A stretch of 64,000 bases of DNA, from positions 16,039 through 80,038 of the forward strand of contig CAZSDP010000020.1 in the NCBI GenBank assembly GCA_964605665.1. The letters run 5' to 3'. Position numbers and translations under genes: made by a program. This DNA comes from CAZSDP01 sp964605665. Its GTDB lineage: Bacteria; Planctomycetota; UBA8108; UBA1146. Numbering within the stretch: the stretch's first letter is position 1; each line of letters begins with the position of its first letter. Positions 43,110-52,622 of this stretch are shown here, in pieces. Below the pieces are notes generated by a model, which was given only the letters and a program-made list of their open reading frames with translations, did not search any database and was not told the origin of the DNA.

Positions 43110-43798
43110 TCTGAGTGATTCAAGAGCGCTTCCGCGAGTCGGGGCGAAAATCGTTGTGCGAACGTACGGAGATCTTCCGGCAGAGGGTCGGTCACCGAGA
43201 GTTCCTGATTCTCAATCGGATGCTGAAGGCTGACCTTCGCCGCGTGGAGAAAGAGCCTTGGCAGATCAAACTCTTCACGAAGCCAACGGTTGATTCGACC
43301 CTTTCCATAGGACGTGTCACCGATGAGTTGCGACCTGAGATGGGCGAGGTGACGCCGGATTTGGTGGCGCCGTCCAGTTTTGATTCTCGCTTCTATGGCA
43401 GAAAAACCTCGATCGGTCTCGAGGGTCTTGAACTCGCTATGCGCGGACTGCTGGGTCTTCGTCCGGTGATTGGTCAGAGGGCGATCGCTGGTAAAGGAAG
43501 GTGGACACTCTCCTCGGCAAACTCCGAGGTAGATTTTAGCGGTGGAAGGTTGGCGCAACTGATCGTGGAAGAGCCGCGCAGACTCTGAGGAAAGCCCAAA
43601 GAGAATCAATCCCGAAGTTGCTCGGTCGAGGCGGTGAATTGGATATAGGTGGCGCCCGACCTGATCGCGGAGTCGGGTTAATAGCACTTCGCGCTCCGCA
43701 CTCATTTCGGTCCGATGCACAAGCATCCCCCCCGGTTTTGAGACGATGAGGAGATGCTCATCGCAGTAGCGAATCGGAATTGGTGATTGTTCGCTCAT
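43079..43798 (-). CDS. RluA-family pseudouridine synthase (TruC-like)
   Basis: A 239-residue enzyme. The catalytic motif HRLDRATSG holds Asp58; the KPGGMLVHR and TGRRHQIRRHLAHLRSQLIGD motifs are also RluA-type. Short length without an S4 domain and the YPIHRLDR context fit TruC (tRNA U65), but an rRNA target is possible. Its ATG overlaps the stop of the DUF309 gene (ATGA), and its 3' end overlaps the convergent BRCT-MerR-TPR gene by 31 bases. Confidence 0.87.
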   Translation of the reverse strand: MSEQSPIPIRYCDEHLLIVSKPGGMLVHRTEMSAEREVLLTRLRDQVGRHLYPIHRLDRATSGLILFGLSSESARLFHDQLRQPSTAKIYLGVCRGECPPSFTSDRPLTNHRTKTQQSAHSEFKTLETDRGFSAIEARIKTGRRHQIRRHLAHLRSQLIGDTSYGKGRINRWLREEFDLPRLFLHAAKVSLQHPIENQELSVTDPLPEDLRTFAQRFSPRLAEALLNHSDQSSLTESES

Positions 43799-44280
43799 TC
43801 GACGAGGAGCTTCGGAGGGACTCTGGGGAATTCGCCAACCGCAACGGCCTGGTCCAGCAATTGGATCAGTGATTCCAACTGTAATCCGAGTGAGGCGACA
43901 CCGCTGAACTCAGAAAGGCGAGCTCGACCTCGATCCCAGAGAGTGCGAGCGGGACTTGGGCTGGAGAGTCTCAGCTTCAAGAGGGAAGCTGCTGCCTGGA
44001 TCAATCCTTGTAATGTCTCTCGAACGGGGTCGCCCTTATCTAGCGGAAGCCAAAGCTCTTCCCAAGTTTCATGGGCTTCCCAATAGAACTGATGGTTGAA
44101 GAGATCCACGCCGAACAGAAGCTGTGTTCGCCAGTGGTCGACTTCTCCTTCGACGATCGAATGTTTATCGGATTCGTGATCGGGTCGCGTCGTTCTTCCC
44201 GGTAGGTAGGGCGACTCAGGAAGCGGGATCTGAGGTGCGTATCTTGGAATGTTCTGGAAAGAGGCACCGGAAGCACCCAT
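43795..44280 (-). CDS. DUF309-family protein
   Basis: A 161-residue protein. The ATG at 44280 is preceded by GAAGGAG at good spacing; an earlier ATG at 44316 would add 12 residues. The DUF309 signature is clear: LFNHQFYWEAHETWEELW near 70-87, then LQGLIQAAASLLKL. The family is small, helical and of unknown function. It is coupled to the pseudouridine synthase. Confidence 0.82.
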   Translation of the reverse strand: MGASGASFQNIPRYAPQIPLPESPYLPGRTTRPDHESDKHSIVEGEVDHWRTQLLFGVDLFNHQFYWEAHETWEELWLPLDKGDPVRETLQGLIQAAASLLKLRLSSPSPARTLWDRGRARLSEFSGVASLGLQLESLIQLLDQAVAVGEFPRVPPKLLVE

Positions 44281-44296
44281 CGACGACTCCTTCACG

Positions 44297-44329
44297 GAAA
44301 ATGGCTCGCGGCACATTGTACCGCGAGCC
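44297..44329 (-). terminator. Terminator of the cohesin/dockerin gene at 44395
   Basis: On the minus strand GGCTCGCGG pairs perfectly with CCGCGAGCC (44303-44329; three further pairs possible inside), followed by ATTTTC. It separates the gene at 44395 from DUF309. Confidence 0.85.
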
Positions 44330-44394
44330 GGCTCCTCACTCCTCCAAGGATTCCTGGAATTCAGAGTTTCGTTTGTTCCCTTAGCTCACTCTGT

Positions 44395-45381
44395 TCAAGG
44401 GCACACTCCAGAGTTGGAGCATCCCAAAGTCTGGTCGATCAGAGTGCCGGCAGCGCAGTCTGGAAAAGGTGGGGGAGGTGCCGGGCCGTTTGCGAACAAG
44501 AACTGAAAGAAATTGACGGCGTCAATCAGTGTCTTTTCTCCGTCGCCGTTGAAGTCTTCTGCTGCATCGCAAGTTCCGGGGGGCTGTAGATCGAATCTAC
44601 GGTAGAGATACAAGATCCCGTCGAGAAGACTCAGTGCCCCGCTACCGTTCACATCGCCGCGGAGGAACGGGGCGTTGATGATGTTGATTTGTCCGTGAGT
44701 CACGGTGGGAGCCACCTCGACGGGGGCTTCCGTCGGCGGAGTGCCGATCAGGTCATTGACCACCGCGAGAACAACTACCGGAGGAGTTCCGAGAAGATCA
44801 CTAAACTCGACCGGCACCGACTCGGGGCTTGTTGCTGCGCTGAGATCATAGGTGACGATCAACAGTTCTGCGTCTGTTCCAGGTGGAAGTCGAGTCGGCT
44901 GTAAAAGATCTAGATCAACCAAGATTCCGACGGTGAAGCCACCAACGATGGAGGGATCTGAAGTGGGGAGCGTTGGGTTGATCTGTACGTCGAAGAACGC
45001 CGGGATTGCATTCGACGACCCCGGTTCGTTGAGGCTGGTGAGTGCCATTCCTTGCGTCACGCTGGACAGCGCGATGTTCGAACTACGGTGCTGAACACCG
45101 ATCGAGATCGCGTCAATCGCGTGATCATTGCTGACCAACATTGGGATGGCTACAGAGCTACCGATCGTGGCCTCCACGGTTGGAAGCGATAAGGAGACGC
45201 TTTGTGCAGAAACGTCGACACAAACGCCCCCAACGAGTAGCAACGTGAAGAGGGTCACATTCTGGGGATGCAGCCATGAGAGGACGTCTCGCAAGAGTTT
45301 CGATTCGATTCGAAAGATCTTGGGCTCGCGTTGTGAGGAGTCAAGGCTCCTTTGCTCGTCTCGATAAGCAGGCATCGTCAC
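44395..45381 (-). CDS. Exported cohesin-like protein with dockerin-like module
   Basis: A 328-residue protein. Hydrophobic segment at about 42-58 (VTLFTLLLVGGVCVDVSAQ) is a late signal peptide, so the start may lie downstream of the ATG at 45381. A cohesin-like domain (about 60-235; VSLSLPTVEATIGSSVAIPMLV) is followed by the EF-hand pair (RGDVNGSGALSLLDGILYLY, DFNGDGEKTLIDAVNFFQFL) and a tail with PFPDCAAGT...LGCSNSGVCP. Shorter sibling of the proteins at 5366 and 32358. Confidence 0.78.
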   Translation of the reverse strand: MTMPAYRDEQRSLDSSQREPKIFRIESKLLRDVLSWLHPQNVTLFTLLLVGGVCVDVSAQSVSLSLPTVEATIGSSVAIPMLVSNDHAIDAISIGVQHRSSNIALSSVTQGMALTSLNEPGSSNAIPAFFDVQINPTLPTSDPSIVGGFTVGILVDLDLLQPTRLPPGTDAELLIVTYDLSAATSPESVPVEFSDLLGTPPVVVLAVVNDLIGTPPTEAPVEVAPTVTHGQINIINAPFLRGDVNGSGALSLLDGILYLYRRFDLQPPGTCDAAEDFNGDGEKTLIDAVNFFQFLFANGPAPPPPFPDCAAGTLIDQTLGCSNSGVCP

Positions 45382-46216
45382 AATTACTTTGAAAGAGGTC
45401 GAGAATGTTGGCGGACGCTACAGCCAAAATCGGTTTCTAGATGTGTGTCCAACCCGTTCGATAGAAATTGTCATCAGCAAGGTACTCGCCAGTTCGATCG
45501 ATGTGACAGGAGGTGGCAAGTAAGTCGTGAGTGCTTGTCGAAGAATAGAAGTCAGGAGCCAGGATTGGCAGCTTTGGCGGACAGGGGAGCATCGGTCGCT
45601 GCAGCTCGCTGGTTGCTAGTGGCCAGGTGCGAGGGGTTTCCTGCCACCTTCGTGATGTCGGTGTCGGTCGTCACGGCTCTGGCTTGTGGGTCTTGAGAGT
45701 GGGTGTGCCTCTGAGTGGAGGCGAGCTTTGAAGAGAATCAACGGTGGATGACGGACCCGCAGCCTCGATAGAAGATGGGAGTTTGTGGGGGAGGAGCTCT
45801 GACGCGGTCTTTGGACAAAAAATGGGGGGGCGCCGGAGGGGTTCCGGCGACCCCCGAGGGTGCCTGGTCCGGTGTGGGTCACCGGGCCCGCAAAGGAAGT
45901 GGTCTGCTCCTCAACGCTCTTCCTCCTCTCCTTTCGGAGGGGGCGGGCTCAGTGACAACGCACCGATTTGTGGGATGACTATCGCAATGGACAGGCCAAA
46001 TGCTCCGCCTTCTTTGTTATTTGTCGTTTGGTCCGGCAGGATGTAGGAGTATAGCCCGATGTTAGCCCTGTCTTGCCGGCGACGACATCGACCGTGGGAA
46101 TGAGGCGCTACAGTTTCACGGTTTAGGCTGTGAATTTGCGGCTAGGTTCGGCCGTTTCGCAGGTGGCTCGGCTATCTTCCACCAACTGCGCACTCGCAAA
46201 AGGGTGCGTAGAGCGT
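45382..46216. other. 835-base intergenic region with a strong minus-strand terminator
   Basis: No protein gene is supported. A G/C-rich terminator on the minus strand lies at 45817-45856; between it and the methyltransferase stop are 360 bases of possible 3' UTR or a structured RNA with several hairpins (for example CCGGTG/CACCGG near 45870). I could not match it to SRP RNA, RNase P RNA, tmRNA or 6S RNA. Confidence 0.45.
45817..45856 (-). terminator. Strong rho-independent terminator (minus strand)
   Basis: On the minus strand a stem (CGGGGGTCGCCGGA against TCCGGCGCCCCCC, 12-13 pairs around one mismatch) is followed by ATTTTTTG. It probably ends the long minus-strand transcript that includes 46217-49744. 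Confidence 0.75.
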
Positions 46217-47068
46217 TCAAGGCCAACGCCCTTGGAGGAGATAGTAGGCTCTCCAACGAGCGATGTCCCAAAGTCTTGTGAACCGTTGTAATGATCCTGT
46301 CATATGTACTTTTTGGTACACAAGATACTTCTGGAAGTGTTCCACCCGACGGAATCCGAGGCCCCGAATTTCAGATCGGATCGGGAACTTCGAACGCAGG
46401 AGGTGGAAGGGGCGATCTGGATCGGCCTCTCCTGCGATGAGATCGAAGACGAGGATTCCACCCAACTTCAATGACCGGTGCAGCTGGGTGAGGGTTGCCA
46501 GCGGATCGGCGACGTGCTCGAGGACATCGACCGCGCTGATGAGGTCATACGACTCCGGTGGTGGTTGGTCGGCCTTGAGGTCGAGTAGGGTCGCATCAAT
46601 TCCGCGCTTCTCGAGTCTCCATTTCGCACATGCTTGCAAAACATCGGAGACATCTGCAACCGTGACGTTGAGACCAGCGCGACCGAGCAAGATCGCATTG
46701 GTTCCAATCCCTCCTCCGAAGTCGAGATAGTCGTGGCAGCCAAAGCGCTCGGCGATATCGAGAAGGCGCGCATTCCAGGCTGGAGCTTCCCCCTGTTGAA
46801 GAGCATGCCACCACAAGAGTTCGTAGAGGTAAGCGTCGCACTCGTTGTAGAAGTCGGTTAAGGAACTTTCGTCAGAGCGATCACGCTGGTACCAAAGCTC
46901 TCGCTGGTCGTCGACAGCTCTCTTGCATCGCTCTTCGATGATGTCTCTTGGTTCACCAGTGTATTCGCTGAGCTCGACGATGCAGCTTTCACGCGGATCG
47001 GAGATCTCTGGTAGCCGGACTGCTTCGAGCCAGAGCTCCTGTAATTCTGGAGAAGGCGCATGACCCAC
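46217..47068 (-). CDS. Class I SAM-dependent methyltransferase
   Basis: A 283-residue protein with a GTG start at 47068 (AGGAG Shine-Dalgarno). The nucleotide-binding motif LDFGGGIGTN (about 115-123), VTVADVS (motif II), LDLKADQPP and a DVLEHVADPLATL motif IV/V identify a Methyltransf_11/23-type fold; residues 1-100 are an extra helical domain. Substrate unknown. It follows the cytochrome-type gene directly (one base between stop and start) and is the last gene before the terminator. Confidence 0.85.
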   Translation of the reverse strand: MGHAPSPELQELWLEAVRLPEISDPRESCIVELSEYTGEPRDIIEERCKRAVDDQRELWYQRDRSDESSLTDFYNECDAYLYELLWWHALQQGEAPAWNARLLDIAERFGCHDYLDFGGGIGTNAILLGRAGLNVTVADVSDVLQACAKWRLEKRGIDATLLDLKADQPPPESYDLISAVDVLEHVADPLATLTQLHRSLKLGGILVFDLIAGEADPDRPFHLLRSKFPIRSEIRGLGFRRVEHFQKYLVYQKVHMTGSLQRFTRLWDIARWRAYYLLQGRWP

Positions 47069-47069
47069 T

Positions 47070-47918
47070 TCAATTCTCCTTCTCTAGCCACGGAGTTGGT
47101 TCAGGATGCGGCCAGTTTGCGCCCTCATCGACCCAGCGTCCGATCGCTTCGATCCACTCTGCTGGGAGTGGGCTTTCCCCCTTCGGCATCTGAGGTCGAT
47201 CTTCAGATTCCGTTGCACACCGTACCCAAATCCCACTGATTTCGCGATTCCCTGGCACGATTGCGGGTCCTAAGTCCCCCTCGAGGAGTACTTGGCGGAG
47301 GCTGTCGAGTCGTAGGCCTCCACGCTTGACCGAGGGCCCATGGCACTCGAGACAGCGACCGACCAGGATCGGTTGGATGTGCTCGACATAATCGACCGGT
47401 TGGTCCTCTTTCAATGACCAGCGATCGAGCTCTGCTTCAGCCCACGAAACTTGTTGCCGAATTTGCTGCTCTTCGATCTGAGACGATCCAAGCAAGGTAC
47501 GTAGGGCATTTCTGTAGACGTCTTTTCCATGGGTAATCTCAGACCCGAGGTGCCCTGTGCTGGCCACCAGGAGAACTGAAATCAGCAGGAAGATTCGCCC
47601 GACTTTGAGTCTCGGGGAGGAGATCTTTCGCCAATAGAGGGTGGTGATCAGCAGAGAGACCGTCGTGATGACACTCAGCCACCGATGCAGATCGACTTGT
47701 TCTAAGAGAGAGGTAGATAGAGGACGATCTGCGCTGATCCAGCCGGTGAATGCGGCAGCGACTGCGGTGAGTGAACTGACGATAAGGAGTGGCAGCGTGT
47801 GGGGCGAAGGAGCAGATCGGTCTTGGCGCATCGCCAAGCACTCGAGAATTGCCGCCGTGATCACCAAACCGACCGGGAAGTGAACAAAAAAGGGATGAAG
47901 AACTCCGAACACGCTCAC
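47070..47918 (-). CDS. DUF2231-like membrane protein with a c-type cytochrome domain
   Basis: A 282-residue protein: four membrane helices in residues 5-125 (PFFVHFPVGLVITAAILECL with conserved histidines; VASTGHLGSEITHG), followed by a Planctomycete cytochrome C domain with one haem site RCLECH (about 192-197) and GPSVKRGGLRLDS. A later methionine (PQMPKGESPLP) may be the axial ligand. It is presumably an inner-membrane electron-transfer component. Its ATG overlaps the upstream CRTAC1-like stop (ATGA). Confidence 0.87.
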   Translation of the reverse strand: MSVFGVLHPFFVHFPVGLVITAAILECLAMRQDRSAPSPHTLPLLIVSSLTAVAAAFTGWISADRPLSTSLLEQVDLHRWLSVITTVSLLITTLYWRKISSPRLKVGRIFLLISVLLVASTGHLGSEITHGKDVYRNALRTLLGSSQIEEQQIRQQVSWAEAELDRWSLKEDQPVDYVEHIQPILVGRCLECHGPSVKRGGLRLDSLRQVLLEGDLGPAIVPGNREISGIWVRCATESEDRPQMPKGESPLPAEWIEAIGRWVDEGANWPHPEPTPWLEKEN

Positions 47919-49744
47919 GTTTGTGTGATCTCTAGTAGAAGGTCCACCTCAGGAACCGGGATGACCTGGGAAGTTCCATCGGGCCACACGACTTCCAACC
48001 GCTCAACTTCGGTTTCAGCACCGAGACCAAAAGTCAGGGGAAGTTCGACTTGAGAGAGATAACTCCGGGTGGGCATGACTTGCTGCGTGCTTGTGTGACC
48101 ACCAGCAGTCAGTTTCGCGACTGCTCCGATCGCGTCGCGATTTGGTGACTTCCCGATGAGCTTCAATCGGAGCCAATGACCGTTGAGCTTCTGGTCATTA
48201 CGCAAGAGTTTCGGGGGCCCCGCGACTTGGGTGAGGCAAAGATCTAAATCACCATCTCCGTCGATATCTGCGTAAGCAGCGCCCCTCCCCACGATCGGAT
48301 CGGTGAGATTCCCAAGCCGATCTGTTGGGACTGCAGTGTAGCAGGATGGCGCCTGAGGACCTCGGTGCCAAAATAGCTGCGCAGGCTGGCGATACCGCTG
48401 ATCGGGCTGAACTTTTGAGATCTCTTCATCGAGGTGCCCATTCGTTTGGAAGAGATCTGGCCATCCATCGAGGTCAGCATCAAAGAAAAAGAGACCAAAG
48501 CTCAACCAGCGGCGACTCGGAGGACCAATCCCCTCGTCGACATTTTGATCGAAAAAGCAGATTTCTTCCGGTCCGGTTACAAAGAAGCTGGTCATTTCGG
48601 CGGCAAAATTCCCAATGGCCACCGCAACTTGTCCGGTGTTTCGATAGTCAGCTGAATCGATTCCCATCGCCCCCGTGGCGAGGCCGTTGTTGTCGTAGGC
48701 GAGCCCACTCTGCTCACCAACTTCCGAAAAGAGGCCTTTACCATCATTCAGGAAAAGGAAATTCCTTACGGTGTCATTGGCGATGACGAGATCTAGGTGA
48801 CCATCCTGATTGACGTCTACTGGCGCGATGGCGAGAGCTTTTGCAGCGGGATTACCCAAAGTTCCGTCTCTCACCTCGATCCCTGCAATTTGGGAAACGC
48901 CGCTGAATCGTCCGTTGCCGTCGTTGCGGTAGAGCCGGCAGAAAGTGCCAGGGAAATTGGTGGGTTGTCCATATGAGCGACCAACTCCGGTAAGGGAGTT
49001 GTCGATTCCTAAGTCGATTTCCCGACTCCATTCGACATAGCTCGCCACGAACAAGTCGAGATCTTGATCCCCGTCCGCATCGAAGAACCCAGCGCTGGAA
49101 CTCCAACTCGTCGCTGGTCCTGCGACACCTGCGAACTCTGTCACGTCAGTGAATCGGTCTCCATCATTTCTCAAGAGGCGGTCAGGTCCTACCGCGGCGA
49201 TAAAGAGATCGACATCGCCGTCGGCGTCGTAGTCGGAGCAAGCTATTCCGGTTCCGACGAAACTACCTTCGAGATCCCAGGCATCGGAACCATCTCGAAA
49301 GTTCCCTTTTCCGTCGTTTAAGAAGAGAGCGATCGACCGTTGATCTGATTGCTGACTCGACCATGGCCAGTCAGTCCCGCGAAGTAATAAGAGATCTTGG
49401 TCACCGTCACCGTCTGGATCAAAGAAGGCGACTCCGCTTCCCATCGTCTCCGGAAGCAGTTTTTCTCCAGTTGCACCGTTGAGGTGGGGAAAGTCGATTC
49501 CTGCAGTTGCAGTGATGTCGGTAAACGGAATCAGAGGGGCTTGTAATACCGGTTCAACGATTTTTGCAGTGGTCTTTGGTCCATCGTCCACTGGTTCGGG
49601 ATCAGGAGCACTTCGTTGAACGAGTACGAAAATGAAGACCAACGCAGCGATGAGCAGGATACCGAACACGGAGTACCTGAAAGCGCGACCGATGATCTCG
49701 TCGTCCCCACTGGACTGTGAAAGGGGAGGCTCGCTCTCTGTCAT
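47915..49744 (-). CDS. CRTAC1-like FG-GAP / ASPIC-UnbV protein
   Basis: A 609-residue membrane-anchored protein. One helix at about 24-43 (YSVFGILLIAALVFIFVLVQ) precedes a beta-propeller of FG-GAP repeats with calcium loops (FFDPDGDGDQDLLLLRG, CSDYDADGDVDLFIAA, DADGDQDLDLFVASY, PVDVNQDGHLDLVIAND, YADIDGDGDLDLCL) and a C-terminal ASPIC/UnbV domain (RDAIGAVAKLTAGGHTSTQQV; LEVVWPDGTSQ). Such proteins are numerous in Planctomycetes and thought to act in surface recognition or catabolism. Encoded between two cytochrome genes. Confidence 0.9.
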   Translation of the reverse strand: MTESEPPLSQSSGDDEIIGRAFRYSVFGILLIAALVFIFVLVQRSAPDPEPVDDGPKTTAKIVEPVLQAPLIPFTDITATAGIDFPHLNGATGEKLLPETMGSGVAFFDPDGDGDQDLLLLRGTDWPWSSQQSDQRSIALFLNDGKGNFRDGSDAWDLEGSFVGTGIACSDYDADGDVDLFIAAVGPDRLLRNDGDRFTDVTEFAGVAGPATSWSSSAGFFDADGDQDLDLFVASYVEWSREIDLGIDNSLTGVGRSYGQPTNFPGTFCRLYRNDGNGRFSGVSQIAGIEVRDGTLGNPAAKALAIAPVDVNQDGHLDLVIANDTVRNFLFLNDGKGLFSEVGEQSGLAYDNNGLATGAMGIDSADYRNTGQVAVAIGNFAAEMTSFFVTGPEEICFFDQNVDEGIGPPSRRWLSFGLFFFDADLDGWPDLFQTNGHLDEEISKVQPDQRYRQPAQLFWHRGPQAPSCYTAVPTDRLGNLTDPIVGRGAAYADIDGDGDLDLCLTQVAGPPKLLRNDQKLNGHWLRLKLIGKSPNRDAIGAVAKLTAGGHTSTQQVMPTRSYLSQVELPLTFGLGAETEVERLEVVWPDGTSQVIPVPEVDLLLEITQT

Positions 49745-49847
49745 CTTTCCTCACGGTTTGCATTTTCCCCAGCGAATGGGGAAAGGCTGGGGCTTGAGGT
49801 TAGAAAATGAGGTGACTTCTTATCCGGGAGACCCCTCAATTGTCGGT

Positions 49848-52622
49848 CTATTCAGTGACTCTATGCAAGTCGTAAATCACAATCGACTCCGCGGCATGGT
49901 CAGCGGCCGCATTTTCGCTCCGATGTTTGGAGACGGCTCGATCACGGGCGTGGTTATCGACCTTATAGCGGGAGTGTAATTCACGATGGCGAGCTTCCGC
50001 TTCAGTGTCACCGCGAGCTCCATGGATCTGGGCGAGATTGTAATGGGCCACCACGTCTTCTGGATCGAGCTCCAATGCACGCTCGAATGCCGCAATGGCT
50101 TCTCCAAATGCCTGATTTCGCTCATCTGTTTGTTGAGGGTCTCTCATCCGTCGAGCTCGGGCAAAGTGGACTGCACCAATCTCTTTCCACAGTCTGTCGT
50201 CCCTGGAAAAATCAAATCCACGCGCTCGAGCTTCCGGGAAATTCGTCTCCGCGAGTTGATTCAATGACAAGAGGGCTTCGTCGTAAAACCCATTCTCGCG
50301 ATTGACTCGTGCGGTGAACCACGCGAGAGACCATGGGGGGGGAGGTGGATTCCAGCTCGAGGCACGTTGCAAAGAAGCTGCAGCCTCATCGAGACGACCT
50401 TCGAGGATCTCGGCTCTGGCTCGGTTGAGTGGCCCATCTGGTTTGCCCAGCTGAGATACCTTTTCAAATGCGGCGATCGCGGAGGTCAGCTCACCACGAA
50501 CCTTGCCTCGACTACCCTTTCGAAGGAGACCGATTCCGTAGTCGTTCCAACGCTCCCACTCTTCGATTCGCGTACCAGTGCGAGCTGAAATGTTCGATCC
50601 CACGGGAAGCGTGATGGAATCACTCGCGATCTCTACGATTGGGAGATCATTGACTGTTGAGGGGCCATAGACATATCGCATGAGAGTGGTGTCGAACTTC
50701 CGATACAGAAGTCGAGCACGAACCGTGATGGTGGGGCCAGCATCATTCGGTACTTCCAGTCGATATCGGATGACGTCGGCTGCTCCCGGAGGAATCTGGT
50801 TGTCGTACAGAGGGACAAAGATGTCCTGCGCGTTGCGGCGGTCAATGCGATTCCCATCTCGATCGAGAATGTAACCGTTCACGAAGTGAGCCCAAGAATC
50901 GACCGCCCCGGATTCATCGCGGTGTCCGCTGGTATTGATCACCCGTCCCCCCGACTCGACGGTGACTTCGACCCAACACTCATTCGAATCGATGGTTCCT
51001 TGGGTAAAGTGATGACCGAGAGTGAGGGTCCTCAAGACGAGCTCGAGCAAAACGATTTCACCGCGGCTTACTGAGGGAATCTCGGGACGTATTGGAGCGA
51101 ACTGCTCACTATCGATCGTTTCTCCACGTCGAAGGCCGAACCAATCGACGCGTAAAGAGCCTTCGAGGAACTTTCGGTGTCCTTCGTTGACCGACTCTGG
51201 GAAACCAAGCAAGTGGGGGATTCCCGTGTTGGCGGAGGGGAACGAGTGGTCGTGCACGGTCCGAGTCCCATCACCAGCAAAGTCCGCCGCGGCGAAGTCC
51301 TCAGAAGGAAGGAGCGCCATGTGGCAATTGCCGGAGTTGCAATTGGGGACCGCTTTGGGGGGATAGTAGAAACTGGCGACGCCATGTCCGGACACACCAC
51401 TACGGCGATAGGAGTCGAGGTGGTTTTGCCCCCTCAGCCACTTGTAGTGGTTCAACTCCTTCGGCAGATGGACCTTGTGGCATACACCACAGAAGTCCTC
51501 GGTGCGATGAAATGGCTTGAGGTATGTACGCTTGTGCAGCGCCGGCTTTGCCTTGATCAATTGGCGATGGAGATACTTCCCCAGTTTTGATTCACTCTGT
51601 CGAAATGGATATCTCGCCGGTTCATCGATGGTGTAGTCGGAATTGCCTCGTGGAGAATTGATGTGGGTGATGGCGTGGCAAACTGTGCAAGTGACACCTG
51701 CATGTGCGGTCGGATCATTCACGTCATCATAATTCGGATCGTCAAAGGCGCCTGAAAAGAACGGCACTGGATCGTGGCAGCCAGCACAAAAGCGCGCAGC
51801 TTGTACGTCTCCATCTCGATCGAGCGCTACCTTCCGTGTTTCTCGAACTGAGAACAGATAAATCGGATTGTTGAAGCTCGAGAATCGATGGGAACTGTGC
51901 TCCCACGTGTCGTGGGCTTGGGGGTGGCACTCTTGGCAGAACTTGTCCTGCATCAGCGAAGAGGCAGGGATGAAGTCTCCCGTGACAGTTCGGGCCAGCG
52001 AGGGGAAGAAGTACTCTTCTCCGCTCTCCGGGCCGACGGCATTCCAACGCCGGGGGTCTTGGGTATGGAGCAGTGCCATCACCGCGATGAAAACTGCTCC
52101 CACTGCGGCCCACGTCGCTCCGACTCGCCAACGAATCGGTCTACCTGCGAGTCGGTGTAGGACAAAGAGCCATGCGGCGGCGAACGGGCAAATGATGTGA
52201 AGCCAATAGATGATGCGTCTTGTTGCTCCATCCCTGATCTCCAACACCCCCTCGATACGAGTGAGCAAGATTCCACTGACGAGAAGGAGGAGGCTGATTC
52301 CGAAGAGAGCGTAGCCCACCTTGACCGCGCGACGATTGGGACGATTCCTCGCCTTGACCATATGAACCAAGCCGAATCCGACAACGGGTCCAATCATCAA
52401 AAGGCCGACCGCGAGGTGAAAGAGGAACATCCCGAGATAAAAGGTGTTCTCGTAGACTTCACCCGTTTGGTGTTGGAGCAGCGTAATCGTTCCGAGATAT
52501 GCAGAGTTCACGGAGAGCAATGCAAAGAGCGCGAACACGACATTGAGCCAACGGGTTAGCCGTGGCCCAACCGCGGGGTGATAGGGGCGCTTCTTCGACG
52601 CGGAGCGGTTCTCCTCGTTCAT
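49848..52622 (-). CDS. Membrane multihaem cytochrome with TPR C-terminus
   Basis: A 924-residue protein; the ATG at 52622 has a GAAGGAAG Shine-Dalgarno. Five membrane helices in residues 20-190 (with FHLAVGLLMIGP, YWLHIICPFAAA and VLHRLAGR histidines, like b-type cytochrome bundles) lead to a periplasmic multihaem region with four CxxCH sites (CQECH, CAGCH, CTVCH, CGVCH) and one CX4CH site (CNSGNCH). A beta domain follows (about 560-730), then TPR-like repeats (about 750-890; AIAAFERALELDPEDVVAHY). It could take electrons from quinol to extracellular or periplasmic acceptors. It lies 103 bases upstream of the CRTAC1-like gene. Confidence 0.85.
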   Translation of the reverse strand: MNEENRSASKKRPYHPAVGPRLTRWLNVVFALFALLSVNSAYLGTITLLQHQTGEVYENTFYLGMFLFHLAVGLLMIGPVVGFGLVHMVKARNRPNRRAVKVGYALFGISLLLLVSGILLTRIEGVLEIRDGATRRIIYWLHIICPFAAAWLFVLHRLAGRPIRWRVGATWAAVGAVFIAVMALLHTQDPRRWNAVGPESGEEYFFPSLARTVTGDFIPASSLMQDKFCQECHPQAHDTWEHSSHRFSSFNNPIYLFSVRETRKVALDRDGDVQAARFCAGCHDPVPFFSGAFDDPNYDDVNDPTAHAGVTCTVCHAITHINSPRGNSDYTIDEPARYPFRQSESKLGKYLHRQLIKAKPALHKRTYLKPFHRTEDFCGVCHKVHLPKELNHYKWLRGQNHLDSYRRSGVSGHGVASFYYPPKAVPNCNSGNCHMALLPSEDFAAADFAGDGTRTVHDHSFPSANTGIPHLLGFPESVNEGHRKFLEGSLRVDWFGLRRGETIDSEQFAPIRPEIPSVSRGEIVLLELVLRTLTLGHHFTQGTIDSNECWVEVTVESGGRVINTSGHRDESGAVDSWAHFVNGYILDRDGNRIDRRNAQDIFVPLYDNQIPPGAADVIRYRLEVPNDAGPTITVRARLLYRKFDTTLMRYVYGPSTVNDLPIVEIASDSITLPVGSNISARTGTRIEEWERWNDYGIGLLRKGSRGKVRGELTSAIAAFEKVSQLGKPDGPLNRARAEILEGRLDEAAASLQRASSWNPPPPPWSLAWFTARVNRENGFYDEALLSLNQLAETNFPEARARGFDFSRDDRLWKEIGAVHFARARRMRDPQQTDERNQAFGEAIAAFERALELDPEDVVAHYNLAQIHGARGDTEAEARHRELHSRYKVDNHARDRAVSKHRSENAAADHAAESIVIYDLHRVTE

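Noticed and set aside
45830..45990. SRP RNA, RNase P RNA or 6S RNA
   Set aside because: The SRP GGAAGG..AGCAG core, RNase P conserved blocks and a 6S-like central bubble were not found.
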